Source of the DNA: Clostridiales bacterium
GTDB lineage: Bacteria > Bacillota > Clostridia > Saccharofermentanales > Saccharofermentanaceae
Direction: 5' to 3'
NCBI GenBank assembly: GCA_017510605.1
Contig: JAFWMQ010000017.1
Coordinates: 186,001 to 250,000 of the forward strand
Length of the DNA: 64,000 nucleotides
Of the stretch, positions 1-9,018 are shown piece after piece. Every line of letters begins with the position of its first letter. Positions within the stretch are counted from its first letter, which is position 1. The notes beneath the pieces were generated by a model that had not been told where the DNA came from, did no database searches, and worked only from the letters and a program-made list of their open reading frames with translations. The translations under genes were made by a program, and so were the position numbers.

Positions 1-967
1 AATCGCCATTGCTGTCAAGAAATACGAAGTCCTTGTAACCGCCGACACTGTCTTTACAGTGTATGCCGCATGAATTCTGGTGCTTTTTCTCCTCTAGGAG
101 CGCTTCTCTAACCTTGGAACTCATGGGGATACATCTTTCACTAGTCTTGGTCTTCGGCGGATTCAGAGCCATTTCTGAGCCTTTCCTGCCATCGTATACC
201 AGCGTGTGGTTGATATAGATCACATTGTTCTCAAAACTGACGTCTTTCCATCTTAGGGCGCATAGCTCTCCGACTCTGATTCCTGTGTATAGCATTACGG
301 TAAAAAGAGGGAAGAGGTAGTGGTAAGTGCCGGGCCTGCTTAAGTATTCTTCAAAAGCAGCCTGCTCTGTGCCTGTAAGTGCCCTGACTTCCTTTACGGT
401 ACCGGAATATTTGCGGTTAAGCTCTTTAATTGCTCCGGTACAAGGATTGGTCTTTAACACTCCGTCCTTCACAGCTACATTGAGGATCATGGTAAGGACT
501 ACATTTATACTGCTTACTATCGATATTCCCAGTCCTCGATTCTCAATGAGGTCTTTGTAAAACATTACGACCTTACTGTAACTTAGATCCTCGAGTGAAA
601 TGGAGCCGATGTTGGGTTCGATATATCGGCTATAGAGTCTCAGGTAGGTATCTAATGATGATTGTCTGATACCGCTTTTAACTTTTTTCCAGATCTCGAA
701 ATATGTGCTGACGGTGGCATTGGCGCCTGTCTTCGCATTTTCGCACAACTGTTCAATAGGGGTTGTGCTTGTTTTGAAGTTGCCTGAAACAATAGCAGTG
801 CCGTTTAAAACAGCTTCTTCTTTGTCCCTTAACTCTTCAAGTGATCTGGCATAGACCGATTTTCTGACTCGCTTTTCAGTCCATCTGTACTCAAAGGTTC
901 CGTTTTTTCTTAAGTATTCTCCTTCCTTTAATCTTATTCGCCCTTTTGTATATCTTGTTTTAATCAT
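1..967 (-). CDS. int: Tn916-family tyrosine recombinase (ICE integrase), cut by the window edge
   Basis: This is the site-specific integrase that would insert and excise the element. About 322 residues are visible from an ATG at 967, preceded by GGAGG seven bases upstream; the frame is still open at base 1. An N-terminal arm-binding part and SAM-like core-binding part precede the catalytic domain, whose first catalytic Arg lies in YTGIRVGELCALRW near residue 232. The HxxR box and nucleophilic Tyr should lie outside the window. It follows the excisionase on the same strand, as in Tn916 relatives, so the attachment site is expected just beyond the left edge. The family assignment is firm; the exact subfamily is inferred. 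Confidence 0.93.
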   Translation of the reverse strand, partial: MIKTRYTKGRIRLKEGEYLRKNGTFEYRWTEKRVRKSVYARSLEELRDKEEAVLNGTAIVSGNFKTSTTPIEQLCENAKTGANATVSTYFEIWKKVKSGIRQSSLDTYLRLYSRYIEPNIGSISLEDLSYSKVVMFYKDLIENRGLGISIVSSINVVLTMILNVAVKDGVLKTNPCTGAIKELNRKYSGTVKEVRALTGTEQAAFEEYLSRPGTYHYLFPLFTVMLYTGIRVGELCALRWKDVSFENNVIYINHTLVYDGRKGSEMALNPPKTKTSERCIPMSSKVREALLEEKKHQNSCGIHCKDSVGGYKDFVFLDSNGD

Positions 968-983
968 TGAATTAGCCTCCATG

Positions 984-1031
984 AAAAAAGAGAATGAGGG
1001 CTTAAGTTGATTATAGCTTCCGACCTCATTC
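984..1031 (-). terminator. Hairpin with T-tract between xis and int
   Basis: On the minus strand GAATGAGG (1031-1024) pairs with CCTCATTC (999-992) across a long loop and runs into TCTTTTTT. It stands between the excisionase and integrase genes, 17 bases before the int start codon, so it could attenuate int transcription. The stem is only 8 bp and the loop is 24 bases, so this is a moderate call. Confidence 0.5.
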
Positions 1032-1062
1032 CGAACAATATGCGTGCAGTACGATTAAAGGG

Positions 1063-1260
1063 TCAGATTGAATACGTCTTGTAAAGGTATTCCTCGAAAG
1101 GCTTCCGCTTAATAAGGCGTCTGCTGCCGCTCCATAAGACATATGGGCAGTTCGGATCGTTTGTCATGGATCTAATCTTGTTGACGCCAATATTGAAGTA
1201 CTCGGCAGCCTCTTCTGGTGTGAGCAGAGACTTCTCTGCGATTGATAACTGATTTTTCAT
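1063..1260 (-). CDS. xis: Excisionase, Tn916 Xis-like
   Basis: A 65-residue basic protein of the Tn916 Xis type. It has the winged-helix DNA-binding pattern LLTPEEAAEYFNIGVNKI followed by the conserved SGSRRLIKRKPFEEYL stretch. Xis proteins bend DNA at the element ends and direct the integrase towards excision. It lies directly upstream of int on the same strand with 95 bases between them. Length and motif match the family well. Confidence 0.9.
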   Translation of the reverse strand: MKNQLSIAEKSLLTPEEAAEYFNIGVNKIRSMTNDPNCPYVLWSGSRRLIKRKPFEEYLYKTYSI

Positions 1261-1802
1261 AGAAAGTCCTTTGCAATTCTTAAGAATAAACGGACATATT
1301 TTCAGCAGACATTGTGTCTGCTAGTATTTTTGATAAAGTATGCCCGTATTTACCGTCCACTCCCGGGCTTGAAGTCTGCCTCCCATATAAAGGTTTTTCT
1401 TCGGATTCTTTTCTCCGGAACCTTGCATCAGGTTCCTCATAGGACTTCTACATCTTATTTGAGAACTTAATTGTTCTTTATAAGATGTCCACCTCCGGTA
1501 GGATCTCTCCGGCTACATTCATTGGGTGCGACGGCTCACGGTATCTCACTCCGCTTCAACGCTCAGCCTGTGACTATGCAGAAGTATCATTATTGCTGCC
1601 GTATGTCCTGGCCTCACCGAATATGCCTTACGGTTTCCGTGACTGTGGCTGTTCCTAATTGGATCAGCAGTTTCACGTTTGGCTCTTTACGACAGGAATG
1701 TAAGAGAAAAGCTGCTATTCAGTTGTAAAGAAACGATTTGGGAGGACGAGATGAATTCCTCCTATATGTATAGGGAAGCAGAAGGGGGTGGTGTGACATT
1801 TT
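1261..1802 (-). other. 542-bp gene-free stretch with several inverted repeats
   Basis: I see no credible gene here. On the minus strand it is the leader between the sigma-like gene and xis/int. It contains AGCAGACA-ttg-TGTCTGCT (1304-1322), GGAACC...GGTTCC (about 1419-1438), ACATCTTAT...ATAAGATGT (1450-1458 with 1480-1488) and GGAGG...CCTCC near 1740-1763. Stacked hairpins suggest a structured leader or attenuator that controls excision genes; this is inference. A short plus-strand frame at 1471-1728 has no ribosome binding site and I did not call it. Confidence 0.4.
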
Positions 1803-2261
1803 TTACTTCAAATTCTGTAAAATATTTTGTTTTAACTTACTGAGGATTCTTATTTTCTTTTTGTTTACGGCAGATCTTTCTTTTCCGATATGTTCGGCAT
1901 AAGCTTTTACGGTCATTCCGTTGAAGTAAATAGCCTCTATAAGTTCAAGTTCAGCAGCTTTGAGAGACTTCAAAGCAGAATAAAGAGCTTTGCGCTCCTG
2001 CTCTTTAGCGAACTTTTCGATTTCGTCTCTGCTGGCTATTTCACACTCGACAACGAACTCATCAAAGCGTTCCCACGCTTCCAAGGTGTCTTCGGTGCCG
2101 TCCAGTAGAGATAAAGGGATCTGATGTTCATAGAAACTGGATTCGTTATCTTCCAAATTCCACTGTGTTCTGGTGAAAACTTCGTAAACTTCCTTGGTTA
2201 CTTCAACCAACTCATACTTACCGGTAGTCGTGTTAAATACTGAAACTTTATATTCTTTCAT
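1803..2261 (-). CDS. Sigma-70 region 4-like regulator
   Basis: A 152-residue protein whose C-terminal third (about residues 100-148) reads as a sigma region 4 helix-turn-helix: ELIEAIYFNGMTVKAYAEHI followed by SAVNKKKIRILSKLKQ. The N-terminal half is acidic and of unknown fold. Tn916-type elements carry similar small sigma-like proteins near xis/int that activate element genes, so a regulatory role in excision or transfer is inferred. A clear promoter-core-binding region 2 is not visible, so it may act as an activator and not a full sigma factor. Confidence 0.75.
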   Translation of the reverse strand: MKEYKVSVFNTTTGKYELVEVTKEVYEVFTRTQWNLEDNESSFYEHQIPLSLLDGTEDTLEAWERFDEFVVECEIASRDEIEKFAKEQERKALYSALKSLKAAELELIEAIYFNGMTVKAYAEHIGKERSAVNKKKIRILSKLKQNILQNLK

Positions 2262-2566
2262 GATGATTTCTCCTTGGATTTAATGAATTTAGAGTTCTGC
2301 TTAGCGGAGAAATCAGGGGTAACTGTCGATATATGTCTGCCAGAGACGCATAATAAAGTCCTTTCCGGTCAGCCGGAGAGGACTTTGGTGAGAATCGTAC
2401 GATGTAAGGTCAAATAAAACGGCGCCCTACGTATCATCGGACAGTACAATTGCTGTACTATCTTCTGACTCGTACGACGCCGACCGCGTAATCTTAGAGA
2501 TTAGCTCCGTTGACCATTACAAGTTGGGTTGTATTTTGTTGTCAGTAATTAGCTTGGTGTATCTGT
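2262..2566. other. Gene-free stretch with two stable hairpins
   Basis: No gene seen. Two hairpins stand out. The first is 2355-2386: a 14-bp stem with one G-U pair, AAAGTCCTTTCCGG pairing with CCGGAGAGGACTTT around a TCAG loop. The second is nested at 2420-2482: CGGCG/CGCCG outside, TACG/CGTA inside that, and AGTACA/TGTACT (2443-2459) at the tip. Neither is followed by a good T-tract. A regulatory or small structured RNA is possible. Confidence 0.4.
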
Positions 2567-2851
2567 TTACCAGGCAAAGTCCGGAAGAATATGTATTCCC
2601 GGGTATACTTTTGGTGTTTTCTGATGCTTAAAGTACTTGGTATCCAATACTGATATCCTGTTGCAGCGAGGACATTTGATATCAAAGTGGCCCTGGCAGT
2701 CATAGACATACATAATGGCATAACCGCATCTGGGGCAGCGTAAAGCCCTTTTTACCATGCCTTCGACCTCTTTTCTGCAAAGCTCTTCCTTTTCTTTTAA
2801 TGTTTCGTTGAGAAAACTATCATCAAAGGGGTCATATTTCTTGTGGCTCAT
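2567..2851 (-). CDS. Small zinc-ribbon protein, Com-like
   Basis: A 94-residue protein with two Cys pairs, CPRCGYAIMYVYD and IKCPRCNRISVLD, spaced as a treble-clef/zinc-ribbon. The arrangement resembles phage Com-like proteins. I chose the ATG at 2851 because AAGGAGGT stands just before it; a longer frame to 2902 lacks such a site. It overlaps the end of the ImmA-like gene by 20 bases, which suggests translational coupling. Function is unknown; RNA or DNA binding is a guess from the fold. Confidence 0.65.
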   Translation of the reverse strand: MSHKKYDPFDDSFLNETLKEKEELCRKEVEGMVKRALRCPRCGYAIMYVYDCQGHFDIKCPRCNRISVLDTKYFKHQKTPKVYPGIHILPDFAW

Positions 2852-3569
2852 AAGGGAATACCTCCTTGCTCTCTGCCTGGAAGGACAAAGGCCTGACTTC
2901 AATTAAGTTGAGTTCTTTCAGCCTTATCATCAGGGCAGTGATAGAAACTTTCATTTCATTGGCAATACGAAGAAGCATGGATTGATCATACTTGCTGATT
3001 CCGTAATTCTCATATCGGGTTACCTTGTGGGTGTTAAGGTATGTCTCCAGATACTTAAGCACGATGTGCTTTGGCATTAGAAGGCAAGCAGATATACGAT
3101 CAGCTTGGATCTCATAAATGCTGAATTCATCAGTAAGCAGCTGCTGATTGTAGTTCGCTTCAGCGTCAAATGCATGATTATGATAAGCCGCCTGATTACC
3201 ATATATTCGACCGGTAATAACGTGTCCAGCTTCATGACCCAATACGAACCGTCTTTTTGACTCGTTGCCGGGAGTGGTGAGGTACTTATCGAGAACTATT
3301 GTGTCTCTGTCATATACAACATCACGCTTTCTGCCATTGCGATAGATCCCGATCTTCGTTACACCATCGCTTACAAAACCAAGACAGTTGGATTTTGCCG
3401 CTATAGATTCATAAACAACGGTGCAGTGCAGATAGTTAAGAACAAAACTATCTATGTCAACTGAAGGAAGGACCTTATTACTTGCGCCAATACTGCTGAA
3501 GTATTGATCCAACATCTGAGAACATGTCAATTCGATCTCATCATTGTTCATAAACTTAAAACTCTTCAT
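2832..3569 (-). CDS. immA: ImmA/IrrE-type metallopeptidase
   Basis: A 245-residue protein with the zinc-protease motif HEAGH near residues 112-116 inside RRFVLGHEAGHVITG, and a downstream EIQADRISACLLMP helix supplying the third ligand region. ImmA-type proteases cleave XRE repressors (ImmR) to release ICE excision genes, as in ICEBs1. No ImmR-type repressor is adjacent: the next upstream 580 bases are gene-free. The start at 3569 follows AGGAG by six bases. Its target may be one of the XRE proteins elsewhere in the element, or one outside the window. Confidence 0.85.
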   Translation of the reverse strand: MKSFKFMNNDEIELTCSQMLDQYFSSIGASNKVLPSVDIDSFVLNYLHCTVVYESIAAKSNCLGFVSDGVTKIGIYRNGRKRDVVYDRDTIVLDKYLTTPGNESKRRFVLGHEAGHVITGRIYGNQAAYHNHAFDAEANYNQQLLTDEFSIYEIQADRISACLLMPKHIVLKYLETYLNTHKVTRYENYGISKYDQSMLLRIANEMKVSITALMIRLKELNLIEVRPLSFQAESKEVFPYEPQEI

Positions 3570-4150
3570 CACTTACTCCTATGATCGAAATGATAGTTAG
3601 CCGTTATCTTGTTCCAAAAGCTAGCATATGGGTGTCAGATGCAGGCATTTTCTTTTCGTTTGAAATAATTGAAATATTACAAACGAATGTTTGTTTTGTG
3701 ACAAAAGAATAACATGCTGAAATTGGCATTTCAATACGAATAATGGGTCAGAAAACATTGAAAAATGTAATATTTCCCGCTGAAGTAATGAAATCAATAA
3801 TTATGAGAATTGTTACATTTTTTAGCTGCCTGTTGACAGCCTGTGAGTCCGATTAATAGAACAGTAACGCTGCTAAAATGAAAGATTACGCTGCCTTTCA
3901 GGAGTGAATAATTGCTAATTTAATAAAATAAATATAACACTCTTATGTAGAAAACTATCCTTTTTCAACTTAATAAATTCAAGTGTTATTAGTTCAATAT
4001 AATGCACGGTTCAAAAATGATATATGGCATGGTTCACATAGATTTATAGTTGCCATGGTGTCAGATCACATAATGATGCTACTCAAATATGCAAAAATAC
4101 ACTTTCATTTAAAACGGAACATGCTTAATTCTGCGAGAACCTTTATGGGT
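3570..4150. other. 581-bp AT-rich intergenic stretch
   Basis: No supported gene. The sequence is AT-rich and separates the ICE regulatory end from the dynamin operon. A TTGACA at 3833-3838 lacks a convincing -10 at 17 bases, so I do not call a promoter. A short plus-strand frame near 3983-4198 runs into the convergent zinc-finger gene and has no ribosome binding site. Confidence 0.35.
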
Positions 4151-4468
4151 TTATATTTCTCCTCTTTTGTCCTTGAGTTTCCAAAATCGAATATTTGAAC
4201 TATCCAATTTATCTTCAAATCTTTTAATCTGGGCATCTAAATCTTTAAGTTCTTTTTCTGAAAAATCAGACTGAGCATTAATAGGAATGTTACACCACAT
4301 ACAATATGCAGCTTTCCGGTCTCGAAGTCTTCTGCAAAATGGGCATGTGATTAGATCGTCTTTCCCTGTTGCTACTAAAGTTCTATGACAACAAATAGAA
4401 CAATAGTATGTGTCTCCTTCGTCTATTAGAGTTCTATGATCGGTATTCCCGCAATTAGCGCATTTCAT
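4151..4468 (-). CDS. Small double zinc-ribbon protein at the end of the dynamin operon
   Basis: A 105-residue protein with cysteine pairs CANC, CSICCHR, CPFC and CMWC in the first two thirds (two zinc ribbons) and a charged, probably helical C-terminus. The ATG at 4468 follows GGGAG at a good distance; a GTG at 4495 is possible but has no site. It starts 33 bases after the LeoA-like gene on the same strand, so it is probably the third gene of that operon. No function is known to me; an accessory or regulatory role to the GTPases is inferred. Confidence 0.65.
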   Translation of the reverse strand: MKCANCGNTDHRTLIDEGDTYYCSICCHRTLVATGKDDLITCPFCRRLRDRKAAYCMWCNIPINAQSDFSEKELKDLDAQIKRFEDKLDSSNIRFWKLKDKRGEI

Positions 4469-4501
4469 TATCTTTCTCCCATTAAACACAAACACTTTAT
4501 A

Positions 4502-6208
4502 TCATGCAAAGAAAATATCGTTCCTTAGTTCGAGTAATTGAGTTTTGATAATTTCCATCTCTTTAGACATTGCACGATTAGAGTTGATTGCAGCCTCAAC
4601 TTTTTGCTGTTCATTCTGTACTTCAATAATTGCTTCATCATAAGCGTTGTATACTGTTTGAAGTTCTGATCTGTATTGATCTTCTAAATCTTCCGCCACT
4701 TTAGCTATATATGCACTAAATTGAACTTGACGTCGGTGGATTTCTCTCTCAAGCTTATTTGCATCAATCATTTCCTTGACTTGGACGCCATATGCAATGG
4801 TATCTATTGCAGGACCTAAAAATTTGGCTGCGTTCCCAATTATTTTTGTTACCTTAGCAGCTTCCCACGGCTTAAATTTATGTCCGAGCTTATTTCCAAT
4901 TTCATATACAGCAGAATGTAGTTTTGAGCCGGTTACCTCTGAAGATTTCAGTAAGAATCCAGCGGTTTTAGTTTTGCCTTTTGTAGCCAGCTCAACAGTC
5001 CTTCCAGATACTGACTTAACAACTCTGGATAATGCATCGAATTGTAAACGATTTACTTTTGTTTCTTTCTTTTCAAACAAGCGTTTCTCGGTCGTTATCT
5101 CACTGTCGAGACTTCTTACCCAAAGAATAGCTGGTTGACTATGCAAGAGTTCTTCAAGGTCTTGATTAAGCTTGTTTGTGCTTTCTTCACATAACTTGGC
5201 TAGATCGTTATTTATCTCAACACATGCTTTTTCAACAAAATCTCTTAATTTATCCTCGTTAATGGTTTTGTTGCTTCCTACCAAGCCTGCATATTCTTCG
5301 CCCTTCGCTCTTATCTGGCTCATTCCACTTCGAATGATACGACGAGATTCATATGAAAAATCTGCTCTTTGTTTTTCAATTCTGTTTGCTATTCTTGATG
5401 CTAGCGTAAAATATGCTTTATCCTTATCGTTTTTCATAGTTTTAAGAGTTACTTCATCGATAGAAGAGATTAGTATCTGAATCGGTTTATTGAGTCTGCC
5501 AAGTAAACCTTTCCTGTCAATAAAACTATTTAATTTCTGAATAAACCCCTCAAAATGACTAAGCTCTATTAAATCTTCGTTTTTTTCAGCTACTCCAACT
5601 TTGTAATCTTTTGCATCAAAGAAACAATGTTCTATATCATTCAGAGAATGCGGCATCAAGTCGATGTTAAGTGTTGAAGAGTAGTTTTCTACAAGGGAAT
5701 TATAATCGCCATCTTCTTTTGACATTTTATTAATTACCAAAAACATCTTCTCTGAGTAGTTGTTTTCAAAAGCCCATCGTTCAAAATCGGCTTTGGTGTA
5801 TTGATTAAATAGATCGCTTGTAATGCAATAGACTAATAAATCTGATCTTTTAATCATCTCTATAGTCTTGTTATCGTGATCCGGATTTTCTGTATATAGT
5901 CCGGGAGTGTCTGTTAGCACGATGTTATTCCAGTCATAATCGGTTGCGTGATCAGTAGCAATATTAGAATCAATTTTTATGGTGTCATCAGCTGTTAAAG
6001 CGGAGATAATAGTAGATTTGCCAGATGTATATTGACCGATAAAGACTAAACGAATCTTGTTCTCTTTTCCGTAGTTGACTAATTCGTCGCGAAGTTCCTT
6101 TGCGTCATCTGTATATCCATTATGCTTATACAGTTCGAGAAGTCTGTCTTGATATAATTCTATCTTTTTCTCTATATCTACAGTCTTTAATCCGGTTGTC
6201 TTGTTCAT
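4502..6208 (-). CDS. Dynamin-like GTPase, LeoA-like
   Basis: A 568-residue dynamin-superfamily GTPase. G1 is GQYTSGKS (58-65), G3 is DTPG (100-103) and the G4 region is VINKMSKED (159-167). The remainder is helical with coiled-coil character, plus a Gly-rich amphipathic patch near KFLGPAIDTIAYGV that could contact membrane. Length matches LeoA of enterotoxigenic E. coli. It lies 11 bases after another dynamin-like gene with its own GGAGGG site. Paired dynamin-like genes form the Eleos anti-phage system, so defence by membrane remodelling after infection is inferred. Assignment to Eleos rests on architecture, not on an alignment. Confidence 0.8.
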   Translation of the reverse strand: MNKTTGLKTVDIEKKIELYQDRLLELYKHNGYTDDAKELRDELVNYGKENKIRLVFIGQYTSGKSTIISALTADDTIKIDSNIATDHATDYDWNNIVLTDTPGLYTENPDHDNKTIEMIKRSDLLVYCITSDLFNQYTKADFERWAFENNYSEKMFLVINKMSKEDGDYNSLVENYSSTLNIDLMPHSLNDIEHCFFDAKDYKVGVAEKNEDLIELSHFEGFIQKLNSFIDRKGLLGRLNKPIQILISSIDEVTLKTMKNDKDKAYFTLASRIANRIEKQRADFSYESRRIIRSGMSQIRAKGEEYAGLVGSNKTINEDKLRDFVEKACVEINNDLAKLCEESTNKLNQDLEELLHSQPAILWVRSLDSEITTEKRLFEKKETKVNRLQFDALSRVVKSVSGRTVELATKGKTKTAGFLLKSSEVTGSKLHSAVYEIGNKLGHKFKPWEAAKVTKIIGNAAKFLGPAIDTIAYGVQVKEMIDANKLEREIHRRQVQFSAYIAKVAEDLEDQYRSELQTVYNAYDEAIIEVQNEQQKVEAAINSNRAMSKEMEIIKTQLLELRNDIFFA

Positions 6209-6219
6209 AATCCCTCCAA

Positions 6220-8676
6220 TTATACGAAGTCAATCCTATCTGCCAAAACGTCTTTCAAACATTCTGTGTTTGCATGATTCTTTCTTGCGGTACCTATATA
6301 AATAGTATTGTTAATCCTGTATACGCTTTCAACAATATTATTCACAGAATCTTCACTATAAGCATCAGTTCTATTCTTCAAGAATTGTATTATTCTCCAA
6401 GCATAAACCTTATTAAGCCATGAACTCTGTTTTTTATATGATTCTTCCATTATTGTAGCTTGTTCGCTAAGTCCCTTTAGACTTTCTATTAGTTCTTCGA
6501 AGACATTATCAATTTTGTCGATTTGTTTATTGATTTCTTCCTTGGCGCACTTACTGCCTGTACGAGCTTGCTCTTTGGATGCTTTTAATACTTTTCTTCT
6601 TATTATCTTATGAACACGGCGAATGTAGGCTTCTTTCTTCTCATATCTATTTCTAGCGAATAATGTGCTGATATCAACAATTATCCATTTGGCAAAAACA
6701 ATAGCTTCCACTATAGCTAAGAAAGGGAAGAAGATGCTCAAGACACCTAATGCTATCGCTTCGCTTCCTATTATGAGATTGCATATTCTGAATATTTGTT
6801 TGAAATCAATGTTTAGAGGAATTTTTACTCCACTTACATTGAATTCGTTTGCTATGCTAAAGGATATGTCATCAAATAGCTCTTTTATTACTGTGTCTGC
6901 TTTAGCAACATAATTGTTTATTTCTGTATTTATATTAGTTGCTAAATCGTCTTTGATTCCGGATTGAATGATAAATTCATCCCATTTTGAAGATACGTCA
7001 TTTCTGTCTGCTTTCTTAAAGTTGTCATAAGCCATGCGAGCAAACTGTTTTGATTTTTCATTTGCTATTTCAGTTCCTTTTTCAAGGATGACATCTTTTA
7101 TTCTCTTGGCTGTAACATCTCTTTCAAGCTTAAGAGTCTTTATTGTTTTCTCTCTAAGTTTCTCTAGTGTTTTGATATGTTTATCAATTGGCTGACTAGC
7201 TAATATTAAATCATCGCTTAAGTGTTGGATTTTTTGAACAGCCTCGTCTATTATCGTTTGCGAACGTTTAATAGTACCTGCGTATGCAATCAGTTCCTTT
7301 AGGTCAGATATAAATGGTTCAATTCCAGAATTTTCCCATAAAATCATTTTCTCTGTTTCGGATTCAACTTCACTAGCCATTCTGGCAGCAAGCAAAAAGA
7401 CTTTATATGGTTTTACCAATTTGCGATATCCTTTATCCTCAGCATATTTGTTTATACGATCAATATGACCCTGAAGATTCGTTTCGCCGGTATTAGTTGC
7501 CCATTTGCTGGGATTTGATATAAAACGTTTATATCTAATTTCATTGCGTATATTTTCTTTGTGATTTAATAAAATGATAATTGGCTTATTATATAGGGCA
7601 GCCTTGTCCATCAGATCGAGTATGTCTTTCAATATGCTATCATCAGCAACTACTAAACAGATAACATCTGTTTCGCCTAAAACACTTTCAGCTATTTCAT
7701 CATCAGATCTTCCTTCAGCTTCAGCTGAGCCAATGCCAGGTGTATCAATTAAACGAATAAGATTCCATTGATAAACACGATTATATCTTGTGGTCCTTTG
7801 GCGTCCGGCACCTATTTTGTCATACCCAGTCTTTGTTAATATAGCATGCAGAGTGCTTTTTCCAGCTTTTGTTCTTCCTAAAAAGGTGATTGTGAAATCT
7901 GGAAGTGTTCGCTCTTTTTGATCGAGCATTTCTCCTGCTTGTTCAGTTTGAGTTATTATTTTTTCGCGTACAGCGGTGGAAAACACGTTTATAAGTTTCT
8001 CAACACATTCAGAAAGCTCATTGGCAGAGGATGCATTTGCCTCAATGCTTTCAATAGCTTTTAGACATTCTTGGTTCTGTGTAATAATAGATTTATAGCA
8101 GGGTCTGACAACATCAAAGTCCTCTTTGGCAATATCTTCGCATCGCTTAATCATATCAATGTAGTTTTCATCATCAATTGATCGTTTGGTCTTTTTGAAA
8201 TGCTTGGAAGGCTGTTTCATTTTGCTATGCTTAGATTTCATGAATTCATTTTCAAATAATGAGTTCTTGACTTTTCTATATATAGCCGCGTCTTTAGTTG
8301 CGGAATTAATTAAATTGAGTTTTGTTTCTTCCGTTATACAAGTCTTGAGCAGAACTTCTGTGATGAGAGAATTTTCCTTTTCATCAATTACATTGTCCAA
8401 TTGAGATAAGAGCAACAACATGTAGCATATATCGTGTCGAATTTCATCGGATTCATGTGAAAGAGCTTCAAGTGAATCTTCAAAACTGATGGCTGTATCC
8501 TTGCCGTCAATAATATCAGCGAGCACTGTATCATCGATGTTCAAATTGATGTAGTTTAGATAATCTGATAATGCATCAACCTGATAACTGTGAACCTGCT
8601 TGTTAATTACAATGATGTAACCCAAAACACCAATACTGTACGGATTCTCAGGCCGATCATGAACAGCATATTCCAT
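6220..8676 (-). CDS. Large dynamin-like GTPase with TerB-like N-terminus, LeoBC-like
   Basis: An 818-residue protein, first gene of its operon (GGAG eight bases before the ATG at 8676). Residues about 75-130 look like a TerB-type helical domain (LLLLSQLDNVIDEKENSLI). The GTPase follows: G1 GRTKAGKST (267-275), G3 DTPGIGS (311-317), G4 NHKE (371-374). A hydrophobic stretch around 615-665 (IIGSEAIALGVLSIFF and following) could insert in membrane, flanked by coiled coil. It would pair with the downstream 568-residue GTPase as LeoBC does with LeoA. The TerB-like call is tentative. Confidence 0.8.
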   Translation of the reverse strand: MEYAVHDRPENPYSIGVLGYIIVINKQVHSYQVDALSDYLNYINLNIDDTVLADIIDGKDTAISFEDSLEALSHESDEIRHDICYMLLLLSQLDNVIDEKENSLITEVLLKTCITEETKLNLINSATKDAAIYRKVKNSLFENEFMKSKHSKMKQPSKHFKKTKRSIDDENYIDMIKRCEDIAKEDFDVVRPCYKSIITQNQECLKAIESIEANASSANELSECVEKLINVFSTAVREKIITQTEQAGEMLDQKERTLPDFTITFLGRTKAGKSTLHAILTKTGYDKIGAGRQRTTRYNRVYQWNLIRLIDTPGIGSAEAEGRSDDEIAESVLGETDVICLVVADDSILKDILDLMDKAALYNKPIIILLNHKENIRNEIRYKRFISNPSKWATNTGETNLQGHIDRINKYAEDKGYRKLVKPYKVFLLAARMASEVESETEKMILWENSGIEPFISDLKELIAYAGTIKRSQTIIDEAVQKIQHLSDDLILASQPIDKHIKTLEKLREKTIKTLKLERDVTAKRIKDVILEKGTEIANEKSKQFARMAYDNFKKADRNDVSSKWDEFIIQSGIKDDLATNINTEINNYVAKADTVIKELFDDISFSIANEFNVSGVKIPLNIDFKQIFRICNLIIGSEAIALGVLSIFFPFLAIVEAIVFAKWIIVDISTLFARNRYEKKEAYIRRVHKIIRRKVLKASKEQARTGSKCAKEEINKQIDKIDNVFEELIESLKGLSEQATIMEESYKKQSSWLNKVYAWRIIQFLKNRTDAYSEDSVNNIVESVYRINNTIYIGTARKNHANTECLKDVLADRIDFV

Positions 8677-8795
8677 ATGGATACTCCATCAAAGATAAAT
8701 CTTTTTGCTCAGAATAAATATTTATCTTTTAATTATATCATAGGAGATATAGAATGCTTTTTCTGGGAGCATATTCAAAGCAAGGTGAAATAATG

Positions 8796-8834
8796 ATGCT
8801 TTGATTCTTCCAGTTTTTGATATAATCAAAGCAT
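8796..8834. repeat. Perfect 11-bp inverted repeat over a TATAAT box
   Basis: ATGCTTTGATT (8796-8806) and AATCAAAGCAT (8824-8834) are exact reverse complements with a 17-base spacer; the TATAAT at 8821-8826 overlaps the right arm. It precedes the short hairpin-ended stretch below, so it could be an operator over a promoter for a small RNA or for the DUF4177 gene. No good -35 at 17 bases is present. Confidence 0.45.
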
Positions 8835-8875
8835 AGAAGTAGGATTATCCTCTTCGACCGACACAACGGACGGAT

Positions 8876-8913
8876 CCCCAAGCTGCACCACATCTTGGGG
8901 ATTCATTTTGTTT
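8876..8913 (+). terminator. Intrinsic terminator-like hairpin
   Basis: CCCCAAG (8876-8882) pairs with CTTGGGG (8894-8900), followed by ATTCATTTTGTTT. Any transcript starting at the TATAAT near 8821 would end here after roughly 80 bases, without a gene. It could instead protect downstream genes from read-through. Confidence 0.5.
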
Positions 8914-9018
8914 GTGGTCGTTTTTCGCTATGGATATCGTCTAGTCAGCGTCAGCTGTCAGTTGTCTGCGTCTGCCTGATAAGTCCATTTAATGTCGCTA
9001 TCGATTTTGTAGAATTGA

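Noticed and set aside
1471..1728. Plus-strand frame of 85 codons
   Set aside because: No ribosome binding site, odd composition, lies over inverted repeats of a leader region.
3833..3861. Promoter starting with TTGACA in the gap before the dynamin operon
   Set aside because: No acceptable -10 hexamer at 16-18 bases.
3983..4198. Plus-strand frame of 71 codons
   Set aside because: No ribosome binding site and it runs into the convergent zinc-ribbon gene.
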